The notes below the pieces were generated by a model that made no database searches, was not told the DNA's origin, and was given only the letters and a program-made list of their open reading frames with translations. From the NCBI GenBank assembly GCA_007125125.1, contig SLDT01000121.1, forward strand, positions 1 to 37,413: a stretch of 37,413 nucleotides of DNA, read 5' to 3'. The position numbers and the translations under genes are program-made. Source of the stretch: Gemmatimonadota bacterium. Its GTDB lineage: Bacteria > Gemmatimonadota > Gemmatimonadetes > Longimicrobiales > Gaopeijiaceae. Of this stretch, positions 14,614-22,770 are shown piece by piece (position 1 is the first letter of the stretch; each line of letters opens with the position of its first letter).

Positions 14614-15890
14614 TCGATCGGTCCGAAACAGGAGGGGGGTCGGGAGTGACGAAGAGCGTACTCCTCGTCGAGCCCGAGATCGAGCTGGGTCACCTCCTCG
14701 AAGTCCTTCTGCGACTGGTCTTCGATGAAGTCGTCCGGGTCCGGAGCGCGGCGGAGTTCGAGGCGGCCCTCGTCGACCTCAAGCCATCGGCCGTTGTCCT
14801 TGGCCTCCTCCTGCCCGACGGGGATGGCCGCGATCTCCTGAGGCGAATCCGGGCCGCGTCGCCACTGCTTCCCGTCCTTGCGATCGACATCTCCCCGGGT
14901 GGTCAGCTGCGGGCCCCGGCACTCCTTGCCGGCGCGGACCATGTCGTGACGACGCCTCCGGACCCCGCACTCCTGGTCGCTGCTCTCGAAGGCATGATGA
15001 GGCGGGCCCAATCCGCCGAGAGAGCTTCTCACCATGATGCGCTCACCGGACTCCTGAATCGGTCCGGAATTCGGGCCGAGTGGGATCGTATTCTCGCGAT
15101 GGGATTCGGCCCCCCCGCGGTCGCGGTTCTCGAGTTTGACGACTTCGATCGCCTTCGGGGGGAGGGAGGCGTGGAATGGTCGGAAGACCTGCTCCTGCAA
15201 GCGGCACACAAGCTCCAGGCGGAGCTGGAGCCTTCCGGCACCCTCGGTCGCTGGGCCGGCGAGACCTTCCTTGCACTGCTCCCGGGTCTGAGCAACAAGA
15301 GGGCGGTCGCACATCTGGAGACTGCCCTCGCCGCGTTCCGGGATGCTCGCTTTCCCGCAGCTACCGGCAAGGACCTTCGCCTGGCCTTCTCTGCGGGCGT
15401 CACTGTTCCGGCGACGGGGGCCACCTTCGACGAGGTCGTGGCCGGGGGCGCCCGCCTTCTGGAACGAGCGCATCGCGGCGGGGGAGGCCGCGTCGAGGGC
15501 AGTCGGTCAGAGCCGGACGAGTCGAGCGAGGGGGTGATTCTCCTCGCCGAAGACGATCCGCTCACCGCGGAATTGCTTCGGCATCGCCTCGAGCGGGAGG
15601 GATACAGACTCCTGCATGCGAAGGACGGGATCACGGCGTACGACTGGGCTCTCGCGAACCCGGTGGCCCTTGCCATTCTCGATGTGAAGATGCCGGGGAT
15701 GGACGGATTCGAACTCCTCGAGCGCCTGAGGCGTATTCCTTCATGGGCTGGAGTGCCGATCGTCATGCTCACGGCGCTCGGGCGAGAGTCCGACGTCGTG
15801 CGAGGATTTCGTCTCGGGGCGGACGACTACGTCGTGAAGCCCTTCTCGCCCCAGCAGTTCCTCGCCAGGATTCGCCGGTTCCTCCCGTGA
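14610..15890 (+). CDS. REC(degenerate)-GGDEF(degenerate)-REC signalling protein
   Basis: A 426-residue protein if it starts at ATG 14610, which overlaps the kinase stop. GTG 14646 has a much better ribosome site (AGGAGGG, 14630-14636) and would remove 12 residues. Domain 1 (about 14-135) is receiver-like with G65 in place of Asp (VVLGLLLPDGDG). Domain 2 (about 145-290) keeps HDALTGLLNRSG but reads AGETF (216-220) where GGDEF is required, so cyclase activity is not expected, and no RxxD inhibitory site is evident. Domain 3 (about 308-425) is an intact receiver with AEDD, D358 in ILDVKMPGMDG, MLTA and VVKPF. It is probably the terminal phosphoacceptor of the local relay, acting by binding partners. 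It overlaps the HEAT gene by GTGA. Confidence 0.88.
   Translation: MIDRSETGGGSGVTKSVLLVEPEIELGHLLEVLLRLVFDEVVRVRSAAEFEAALVDLKPSAVVLGLLLPDGDGRDLLRRIRAASPLLPVLAIDISPGGQLRAPALLAGADHVVTTPPDPALLVAALEGMMRRAQSAERASHHDALTGLLNRSGIRAEWDRILAMGFGPPAVAVLEFDDFDRLRGEGGVEWSEDLLLQAAHKLQAELEPSGTLGRWAGETFLALLPGLSNKRAVAHLETALAAFRDARFPAATGKDLRLAFSAGVTVPATGATFDEVVAGGARLLERAHRGGGGRVEGSRSEPDESSEGVILLAEDDPLTAELLRHRLEREGYRLLHAKDGITAYDWALANPVALAILDVKMPGMDGFELLERLRRIPSWAGVPIVMLTALGRESDVVRGFRLGADDYVVKPFSPQQFLARIRRFLP
14630..14636 (+). promoter_or_regulatory. Strong ribosome site supporting alternative start GTG 14646
   Basis: AGGAGGG lies about 10 bp before GTG 14646, whereas ATG 14610 has no recognisable ribosome site and would depend on coupling to the kinase stop. 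The two starts differ only by a Gly/Ser-rich 12-residue leader. Confidence 0.5.
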
Positions 15891-16972
15891 CCGACTTGGG
15901 TCTCCTGCTCCTGGCGGGCCTCAATGCCGAGTGGCTCATGGGCAGTCTTCTCGGGGTCATGATCGGGCTTGCCCTGCTCGCACTCGGCTTCGGGCTGATC
16001 ACGGTCTTTCTGAGGGCACGCAACGACGGTCGTGCTTCCCACTTCGGCGACGCGGAACGATTCTGGACGCCGCACATCCTCGACGCCCTCGAAGACCCGG
16101 ACAGCATCCAGGAGCTCGCAGCGGGAGTGCCCGCCCGGGACCGGGAGGCCTACCTCCGCACCCTCTTTCGACTGGCCGTGAGGATTCGCGGGATCGAACA
16201 GGTTCGGATCGAGGCCCTCGCACGCCCTCACCTGCATCTGACGGAGCGCATGCTCCGGGACTCGCGACCCGAGGAGCGGGCACAGGCGGTGCGCACCCTC
16301 GGAACCCTGGATCCGGCATCGCATCGGGAAGCCCTTCTCCACTCTCTGAAGGACCCCTCGCCCCTGGTGGCGATGACCGCCGCGCGGGCGCTTTGCCGGC
16401 CCGACGATCCGGAGGCCCTCGAGCGGGTTCTTCGCACGATGGAACGCTTCGAGTGGTGGAGCCGCGGATTCCTGGCTTCGATTCTCGCCGGTGCGGGGGC
16501 CGAAGCCTCGGAGGTGCTTCGCGGCATCCTCGCCGATCCGTCCGCCTCGATCTCGCTGCGAGCAGTCGCCGCAGAGACGCTGACCCGCCTCGACGACCTC
16601 GACGCCGCTTCCGTCGCCGCCTCCGTCCTCGAGTCGTCCGAGGGAATCGACATTCGGGTTTCCTGTCTGCACCTTCTCGCCGCGACCGGACGGCCCGAAC
16701 ACGTCGAACTCGTGCGCCGCCTCACGTCCGACCCCGCCTTTCCGGTTCGAGCCGCGGCATTCAGGGCGCTCGGACAACTGGGGGGCAGAGCAGATCTCGA
16801 TCTCCTTGCCGAGGGGATGGCCACGGATCCCTCGCCGTGGGCCGCGCTCAGGGCAGGGCAGGCGCTCCTCGCGGCGGGGGGGCGGCACATCCTCGAGGCC
16901 GAGGCCACCCGGGACGACCCCATGGGCACCCTCGCCCGCCAGGCGCTGTCTGAAGCCGGAGTGCTCGGGTGA
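15887..16972 (+). CDS. Membrane-anchored HEAT-repeat protein
   Basis: A 361-residue protein. One N-terminal membrane helix (about residues 15-42, LMGSLLGVMIGLALLALGFGLITVFL) is followed by a cytoplasmic helical solenoid. HEAT-type repeats are visible as RPEERAQAVRTLGTL, KDPSPLVAMTAARAL, DPSASISLRAVAAETL and DPAFPVRAAAFRALGQLG. Such solenoids are protein-binding scaffolds. It is fused by GTGA overlaps to the REC-GGDEF-REC gene upstream and the glycosyltransferase downstream. I infer that it links the relay to the transferase at the inner membrane. The GTG start is set by the overlap; no strong ribosome site is seen. Confidence 0.85.
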   Translation: MTDLGLLLLAGLNAEWLMGSLLGVMIGLALLALGFGLITVFLRARNDGRASHFGDAERFWTPHILDALEDPDSIQELAAGVPARDREAYLRTLFRLAVRIRGIEQVRIEALARPHLHLTERMLRDSRPEERAQAVRTLGTLDPASHREALLHSLKDPSPLVAMTAARALCRPDDPEALERVLRTMERFEWWSRGFLASILAGAGAEASEVLRGILADPSASISLRAVAAETLTRLDDLDAASVAASVLESSEGIDIRVSCLHLLAATGRPEHVELVRRLTSDPAFPVRAAAFRALGQLGGRADLDLLAEGMATDPSPWAALRAGQALLAAGGRHILEAEATRDDPMGTLARQALSEAGVLG

Positions 16973-18399
16973 TCGATCTCATCTGGGAGGTCATTCTCGG
17001 TTTCAACCTTTTCGTACTTGCCTATTTCCTCCTGCTGAACACGGCCTCTCTCGCGCTGAGCCTCGTCTCGCTCCGAGCACTCCGCCGCTATGGCTCCAGC
17101 ATGAGAATGGTCGACCTTCGAGAGCTCATCTCCGGCGCCGGTGCCCCCCCGGTCACGATCATCACTCCTGCCTACAATGAGGCGGCGCATGTCGTCGAGT
17201 CCGTCCGGTCCCTGCTGACCCTCGAGTACGACGAGTACGATGTCCTCGTCGTGAACGACGGTTCGACGGACGAAACCTTCGCTCGTCTCAGCACGGCCTT
17301 CGATCTCCGGCCCGCGCCCCGGTTTCCGACCGCCGCCCTTCACACCCAACCCGTGCGCGGAGTCTACCGGAGTCACCGCCATCCGAAGCTCTGGCTGGTG
17401 GACAAGGAAAACGGAGGAAAGGCGGACGCCCTGAACGCGGGCCTGAACCATGCACAGACCCCGCTCTTCTGTGCGCTGGACGCCGATACCCTCCTCGAAC
17501 GAGAAGCGCTCCTGCGCATCGTGCGCCCCTTTCTGGAAGACTCGCGTACCGTGGCAGCGGGGGGAATCCTTCGGGTCGTGAACGGGTGCACCGTCCGACA
17601 TGGAGAAGTCGTCGACGTGGCACTGCCCAGGCGAATCCTCTCGAGGTTCCAGGTGCTCGAGTACTTCCGAGTCTTCCTGGCGGGACGCATGGGCTGGAAC
17701 GCCCTCGGCGCAAGCCTGGTCATCTCCGGCGCGTTCGGGGTGTTTCGACGAAGCACCGTGGTCGACGCGGGTGGGTACGCAACGGACACGGTCGGAGAAG
17801 ACATGGAGCTCGTCGTGCGACTGAACCGGCATTGCCTCGACGGGGGGATCCCCTACCGGCTCAGCTTCATTCCGGATCCCGTGGCGTGGACCGAAGTGCC
17901 CGAGGACTTCAACTCCCTCGGTCGGCAGCGAGACCGATGGCAGAGGGGACTCATCCAGAGCCTGTGGCGCCACAGGAGCATGCTCCTCCGCCCCCGCTAC
18001 CGCCGGGTGGGGATGGTCGCCTACCCACACTTCACTGCCTTCGAGATGGTGGGTCCCTTCATCGAGTTCCTGGGGTACAGCGCCTTCATCGCGACCCTCG
18101 TCTTCGGCCGCGCCACGCCGGAGTACGTGGCTGCCTTCCTCGCCGTGGCCGTCGTCTTCGGTGTCGTTCTCTCACTCGTGGCCGTTGCGATGGAAGAACT
18201 CACCTTTCGCCGCTATCCTCGCTGGAGCCACATCGCCCAGCTCTTCCTGCTCGCAATCGCCGAGAACCTCGGGTACAGGCAGCTCGTTACCTGGTGGCGC
18301 GCCCGGGGCACACTCTCGGCACTCCGGCGGCGAGACGGATGGGGCACCCCCGATCGGAAGGGCTTCCAGCGCGAGGCTCAGTCTCCCAACCGTGGATAA
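16969..18399 (+). CDS. Family 2 glycosyltransferase, processive polysaccharide-synthase type
   Basis: A 476-residue inner-membrane protein: one N-terminal helix (about 8-35), a cytoplasmic GT-A domain (about 60-330) and about three C-terminal helices (about 350-440). Catalytic landmarks of cellulose/poly-GlcNAc/hyaluronan synthase-like GT2 enzymes are present: N96-D97-G, D171-A-D173 in CALDADT, the base in GED (276-278) and Q320-RDRW-324. The nucleotide sugar and product cannot be told from sequence; no PilZ domain is seen. The GTG start overlaps the HEAT gene stop, with GGAG upstream. The pairing suggests the HEAT protein and the relay regulate polymer synthesis (inference). Confidence 0.88.
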   Translation: MIDLIWEVILGFNLFVLAYFLLLNTASLALSLVSLRALRRYGSSMRMVDLRELISGAGAPPVTIITPAYNEAAHVVESVRSLLTLEYDEYDVLVVNDGSTDETFARLSTAFDLRPAPRFPTAALHTQPVRGVYRSHRHPKLWLVDKENGGKADALNAGLNHAQTPLFCALDADTLLEREALLRIVRPFLEDSRTVAAGGILRVVNGCTVRHGEVVDVALPRRILSRFQVLEYFRVFLAGRMGWNALGASLVISGAFGVFRRSTVVDAGGYATDTVGEDMELVVRLNRHCLDGGIPYRLSFIPDPVAWTEVPEDFNSLGRQRDRWQRGLIQSLWRHRSMLLRPRYRRVGMVAYPHFTAFEMVGPFIEFLGYSAFIATLVFGRATPEYVAAFLAVAVVFGVVLSLVAVAMEELTFRRYPRWSHIAQLFLLAIAENLGYRQLVTWWRARGTLSALRRRDGWGTPDRKGFQREAQSPNRG

Positions 18400-18405
18400 A
18401 CTTCG

Positions 18406-19881
18406 ATGACCGATCCCAGCCCCTCCTTTGATGCCATTCGCGTGAGGAAGGTGAACCGGGCCGCACCCCGTCCCGAGGGCGACTTCGTGCTCTACTGGAT
18501 GATCGCCCACCGCAGGCTCGAGTGGAACCACGCGCTCGAGCGGGCCGTCGACTGGGCGCGGGCTCTCGATCGGCCCCTCCTGATCTTCGAGGCGCTGAGG
18601 GCCGGATATCGCTGGGCTTCACCGAGGCTTCACCGCTTCTGCATCGACGGCATGGCGGAACACGCCGAGCGTCTCGAGGGAAGCCGGGTCGGCTACTTTC
18701 CCTGGGTCGAGCCCGAGCCAGGAGCCGGAAAGGGGCTTCTCGAGGCACTTGCCGCGCGGGCGGCTGTCGTGGTCACGGACGAGTTCCCCTCCTTCTTCAT
18801 TCCTCGAATGGTCGAGGCCGCCGGCGAAAAGCTGGGGGTGCGTCTCGAGGCTGTCGATGCGAACGGGCTCCTCCCGATCGCACGGCACGGGCAACGTTTC
18901 ATCTCTGCATACCTCTTCCGCCGGCACCTGCAGAGGGTGCTACCGGAGCACTTGAGTGATCTCCCCCGCGAGCATCCCCTCACGGGCGACCCTCTGCGGC
19001 CCTTCGCGGGAATCCCGACCGAGGTGGCCGAGCGCTGGCCCGCGACGCCCCGAGCATCGCTCGAGCGCGGTTCGGGGCTCATCGAATCGATCGGACTCGA
19101 TGCCGGGGTCCAGGCCGTGCCGGCGCGAGGAGGGCGCAAGGGTGGGCTGGAGCGACTCGAGCGCTTCCTCCAGGAGGGACTGCCGGGATACGCCGAAGGG
19201 CGCAAACATCCCGACGAGGGCCATCCAAGTGGCCTCTCGCCATGGCTTCACTGGGGGCACATTGCGAGCCATGAGGTCGTGCGCCGGGTCCTGGCCAGTG
19301 AAGAGTGGAACCCTTCGCGCCTCGGAGGTGATGCGAAGGGTGCGCGCCAGGGGTGGTGGGGGGCATCGGCCGACGTCGAGGCCTTCCTCGACCAGATCGT
19401 GACATGGCGGGAGCTGGGCTACGGAACCGCCTGGAATGATCCGGACCACGAACGATACGAGTCGCTCCCCGACTGGGCTCTTGCAACCCTCGATGAACAC
19501 AGGGACGACCCCCGGCCTCATCTCTACGACCTCGAGGCCTTCGAGGAGGCGCGAACCCATGATCCGATCTGGAACGCTGCCCAGGGGGAGTTGCGGGAGA
19601 CGGGGGTGATCCACAACTACCTGCGGATGCTCTGGGGCAAGAAGATCCTCGAGTGGTCATCGTCGCCCGAGGAGGCTCTCGAAACGATGATCCATCTCAA
19701 CAACCGCTGGGGGCTCGACGGCCGAAACCCCAACTCGACCTCCGGGATCTTCTGGATCCTGGGACGTTACGACCGTGGTTGGCCCGAGCGGCCCGTCTTC
19801 GGGACGGTGCGTTCGATGAGTTCGGACAGCACGCGACGAAAAGTCCGACTCGACCGGTACCTCGAGCGGTTTGGGGGGTAG
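18406..19881 (+). CDS. phr: Class II CPD photolyase
   Basis: A 491-residue FAD-dependent deoxyribodipyrimidine photolyase, which repairs UV-induced cyclobutane dimers using light. Class II features: the N-terminal photolyase domain with GDFVLYWMIAHRRLEWNHAL (25-44), and the C-terminal FAD domain with ETGVIHNYLRMLWGKKILEW, LNNRWGLDGRNPNS and GRYDRGWPERPVFGTVRSMSS. The length is typical. It lies 6 bp after the glycosyltransferase and 8 bp before the SRPBCC-SDR gene on the same strand. The ATG has no clear ribosome site. Linkage to a signalling/polysaccharide operon raises the possibility of shared light or stress control, but no regulator of that kind is seen here. Confidence 0.93.
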   Translation: MTDPSPSFDAIRVRKVNRAAPRPEGDFVLYWMIAHRRLEWNHALERAVDWARALDRPLLIFEALRAGYRWASPRLHRFCIDGMAEHAERLEGSRVGYFPWVEPEPGAGKGLLEALAARAAVVVTDEFPSFFIPRMVEAAGEKLGVRLEAVDANGLLPIARHGQRFISAYLFRRHLQRVLPEHLSDLPREHPLTGDPLRPFAGIPTEVAERWPATPRASLERGSGLIESIGLDAGVQAVPARGGRKGGLERLERFLQEGLPGYAEGRKHPDEGHPSGLSPWLHWGHIASHEVVRRVLASEEWNPSRLGGDAKGARQGWWGASADVEAFLDQIVTWRELGYGTAWNDPDHERYESLPDWALATLDEHRDDPRPHLYDLEAFEEARTHDPIWNAAQGELRETGVIHNYLRMLWGKKILEWSSSPEEALETMIHLNNRWGLDGRNPNSTSGIFWILGRYDRGWPERPVFGTVRSMSSDSTRRKVRLDRYLERFGG

Positions 19882-19889
19882 CTCCGCAC

Positions 19890-21281
19890 ATGCCTGTCTT
19901 CCGTTATCGAATCGAGCTTGACCATCCGGTCGAACGCGTCTTCGCGTGGCATACCCTTCCCGGCGCCTTCGAGCGCCTGACCCCGCCCTGGGAAGAGGTT
20001 CGGGTCCGGGAACGCGAGGGGGGCATCAGGCCCGGAGGCCGCGTGGTCCTCGGGCTCCGGAAGGGACCGGTCGAACTCCGATGGGAAGTGGAGCACACCG
20101 CCTATGAAGAGAACAGGCTCTTCGTGGACGAGCAGGTCGAAGGACCCTTTTCTCGCTGGAGGCACGAGCATCGCTTCTCTCCCCTGGGAGAGGGCCGTGC
20201 CCTGCTCGAGGACGTCGTGGAGTGGGAGGCTCCCCTCGGCTCCCTTGGACGCACCTTCTCCGAGTCCTTCATCGAGCGCTCGCTCGAGCGGCTCTTTGCC
20301 TTCCGGGGTCGGCGCCTCGCGAACGACCTCGATCTCCACCGCCGCTTCGAGGGGAGGTCGCGCCCCCTGCGCGTGGCGGTCACGGGGAGCACCGGGATGA
20401 TCGGGAATGCCCTCGTCCACTTCCTCCGGACCGGAGGACACGAGGTGCTTCGGGTGCGGAGGGGCCGGGGGGACGGGGGGGGCTCGGACCTGCACTGGGA
20501 TCCGGGGGCGGGGACGATCGACCGCTCCGGGTTCGAAGGGCTCGATGCCGTGGTGCACCTTGCCGGGGAGCCGATCGCGGGGGTGCGCTGGACCCGGGCA
20601 AAGCGGGAGGCGATCCTCCGGAGCAGGGAAGAAGGGACGAAGCTCCTGGCCGATGCCCTGGTCGAACTCGAGCGTCCCCCCGAGGTGCTCGTCTCGGCTT
20701 CGGGAGTCGACTACTACGGGGACCGCCCGGGGTCGGAGTTTCTGACCGAGAACTCGGAGTCGGGCGAGGGGTTCCTGGCCGAGGTGTGTCGGCGCTGGGA
20801 GCGCGCGACGGCGAGTGCCCGCGCCGTGGGCATCCGGACCGTTCACCTCCGGACCGGCATCGTTCTCTCCCCTGCCGGAGGGATGCTCGGGACGGTGCTC
20901 CTCCCCTTTCGCCTGGGTGCGGGGGGTCGCATCGGTTCCGGACGGCAGTACATGTCCTGGATCGACCTCGACGACCACATCGGCCTCGTCCACCATGTCA
21001 TCGGGACCCCGAGCGTGAGGGGCGCGGTCAACGCGACGGCGCCGAATCCCGTCCCGAACGCCTCCTTCGCGGACGTCCTCGGCCGGGTCCTGGGACGCCC
21101 CACGCTGGTCCCCCTTCCCGGCGTCGCGGTCTCGGCCATGCTCGGCGAGATGGGGCGGGAGCTCCTGCTCCAGGGACAGCGCGCGCTTCCCGAGAAGGCG
21201 CTCGATTCAGGGTACCGCTTTCTCTACACCGACCTCGAGGACTCCCTCCGCCACCAGCTGGGCCGCCCCCAGAATCGGTAG
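19890..21281 (+). CDS. SRPBCC domain fused to TIGR01777-type NAD(P)-dependent epimerase/SDR
   Basis: A 463-residue fusion. Residues 1 to about 150 form an SRPBCC/START-like ligand-binding domain (FRYRIELDHPVERVFAWHTLPGAFERLTPPW). From about 160 it is an extended SDR of the YfcH/TIGR01777 group: Rossmann motif GSTGMIG (166-172), DAVVHLAGEPIAG, SASGVDYYGDRP, RTGIVLSPAGGML and the C-terminal RALPEKALDSGYRF. The start is ATG 19890 with GGGGGG about 10 bp upstream. This fusion occurs beside photolyases in some light- or singlet-oxygen-responsive clusters, which matches the gene before it. The substrate is unknown. Its stop directly abuts the stop of the convergent plsC gene. Confidence 0.88.
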   Translation: MPVFRYRIELDHPVERVFAWHTLPGAFERLTPPWEEVRVREREGGIRPGGRVVLGLRKGPVELRWEVEHTAYEENRLFVDEQVEGPFSRWRHEHRFSPLGEGRALLEDVVEWEAPLGSLGRTFSESFIERSLERLFAFRGRRLANDLDLHRRFEGRSRPLRVAVTGSTGMIGNALVHFLRTGGHEVLRVRRGRGDGGGSDLHWDPGAGTIDRSGFEGLDAVVHLAGEPIAGVRWTRAKREAILRSREEGTKLLADALVELERPPEVLVSASGVDYYGDRPGSEFLTENSESGEGFLAEVCRRWERATASARAVGIRTVHLRTGIVLSPAGGMLGTVLLPFRLGAGGRIGSGRQYMSWIDLDDHIGLVHHVIGTPSVRGAVNATAPNPVPNASFADVLGRVLGRPTLVPLPGVAVSAMLGEMGRELLLQGQRALPEKALDSGYRFLYTDLEDSLRHQLGRPQNR

Positions 21282-21971
21282 TCAGCTCGGAGAAGAGGGT
21301 GGCCAGGCCTGCGCGGCTCCTTCTTCGTGCAGCTCGAGGTGTGCCCGGATCGTGCGGGCCGCACCCTCGACCGCCCTCTCGACCCCTGCCGGATCGAGGC
21401 TTTCCCCTCCCGAGACCGCAACGGGCTCGTCCGCCAGGAGCCATGCCTGCGGGGCGATCGAGTGTCCAGGCTCGAGGTGCATGGCAAGGGGGAGCACGAG
21501 ACAGGGAGCGAGGGCGCGTGCGACAAGGCGGAGCCCGGGTCTGAAGTCGAGGGGTTCGCTCCAGGCAGGCCGAATTCGTCCCTGCGGGAAGAAGGCAACA
21601 AAGAGCCCCTCCTCCACCTCGCGCAGCGCCGAGATCTCGCGAAGGGCACCGCGCAGAGTCTGGGGACGTCCCGGGTCGAACCCCACCCCTCCGAGGAAGC
21701 GGAGGGTACTGCTCCGAGAGAGCTCGCGCTCGAGCATGATCGTCCGGTGGACGCCCTTGGGGCGAAGCACGCGCTGGACCTCGCGCACGAGAAAGCCGTC
21801 GAACCAGCTCATGTGGTTTGCCGCGACGAGGATCGGCAGATCGGGAGGCGGGGGCCGATCGGGAAGGCCGGCAAGGTGGATGGCCCCGATGCGACGTCTC
21901 AGCCAGGGTCGAAATCCCGTCTCGAAGAGCCGCCAGGCCGCGGGCGACCCGCGCCGCGGGACGAGGCTCAT
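21282..21971 (-). CDS. plsC: 1-acyl-sn-glycerol-3-phosphate acyltransferase family (PlsC-like)
   Basis: A 229-residue LPLAT-family enzyme. The catalytic HX4D motif is NHMSWFD with H53 and D58. The second family motif reads FFPQGRIRP (127-135) where FPEGTRS is usual, so the Glu is Gln here. A third conserved region, LVLPLAMHLEP, is also visible. Such enzymes acylate lysophosphatidate or other lysolipids at the inner membrane; the motif change leaves the exact acceptor uncertain. It is the second gene of a two-gene - strand unit, its ATG overlapping the stop of the exported protein upstream (ATGA). Confidence 0.8.
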   Translation of the reverse strand: MSLVPRRGSPAAWRLFETGFRPWLRRRIGAIHLAGLPDRPPPPDLPILVAANHMSWFDGFLVREVQRVLRPKGVHRTIMLERELSRSSTLRFLGGVGFDPGRPQTLRGALREISALREVEEGLFVAFFPQGRIRPAWSEPLDFRPGLRLVARALAPCLVLPLAMHLEPGHSIAPQAWLLADEPVAVSGGESLDPAGVERAVEGAARTIRAHLELHEEGAAQAWPPSSPS

Positions 21972-22765
21972 CCCTGACAGCCCGGGGCAAGGGGAACGGG
22001 ACGCGAGCGATCGCGCTCGAGGGCGGCGGTCACCTCGAGCCTCCGCGGATCATCGGTCGGGAGGAGCTCGAGCGTGGTGTCACCCATGGCCTGCAGTGTA
22101 CGGCTGGGGAGCTGTCCGACCTGGGTTGGCAGGAGGCGTGCGACGGCATCGAGATCGGCTCGCACATCGGCGTTCCTGCCGAGGAGCGAGGGTAGAAAGG
22201 CGGTCGAGACGAGCCGAAGGTACCGGACCTCGAGGTGGTCCGGGTGGGCCCCGACCTGCCGGTCCAGTTCGGCCAGACCTGCCCGCAGGTCCCTCATCCT
22301 TGCAACCGGCCAGAAGCCGTGCTTCGCACGCAGGACGGTGAGCGCCCCCTGGTAGGAGCGCACGAGGGCGGGTGCCGGGCCATCCATCGTCCTCGCCAGG
22401 CGGGCTGCTTCAACCTCGGCCCGCTCCAGCTCCTCTTCGTATGAGATCGCGAGGATGTAGAGCGACCGAAGTCGCTGCAGTTCGACGGCATCGCCGGGTG
22501 CGCCCGCGGAGCACCCGGCGAGGTGACGGAGGTCGGCGCGGGCGATGTCGAGGGTGGTCCGTTCGCCTGCGCGGCTCTCCCGCGCGTCCGTGGATGGACT
22601 GCCGGCCGCCTGAGCATGGAGGGCGGGTGGCAGGAGGAGTCCGGCGACGAGGATCAGTACGGCCGTTCGGGGTGCGAGGCGGGAACCCCAGCCCGAGGTC
22701 GGGGGTGCAGTTGAGAACGACGGTTCTTCCTTCCTCGCCTTGAGATCGTCCGCTCTGTGATCCAT
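21968..22765 (-). CDS. Exported protein of unknown function
   Basis: A 265-residue protein with a long polar N-region, then a hydrophobic signal segment (about residues 33-51, ending LHAQA), so it is probably periplasmic. The mature part is helical (YILAISYEEELERAEVEAARLARTM) with TPR-like spacing, but I recognise no family. It is coupled to the PlsC-like gene by ATGA overlap. No internal Met allows a shorter start before the signal segment, so the start at 22765 stands. That leaves only 5 bp to the divergent amidohydrolase start, so its promoter must lie inside the neighbour. Confidence 0.65.
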   Translation of the reverse strand: MDHRADDLKARKEEPSFSTAPPTSGWGSRLAPRTAVLILVAGLLLPPALHAQAAGSPSTDARESRAGERTTLDIARADLRHLAGCSAGAPGDAVELQRLRSLYILAISYEEELERAEVEAARLARTMDGPAPALVRSYQGALTVLRAKHGFWPVARMRDLRAGLAELDRQVGAHPDHLEVRYLRLVSTAFLPSLLGRNADVRADLDAVARLLPTQVGQLPSRTLQAMGDTTLELLPTDDPRRLEVTAALERDRSRPVPLAPGCQG

Positions 22766-22770
22766 TTGCC

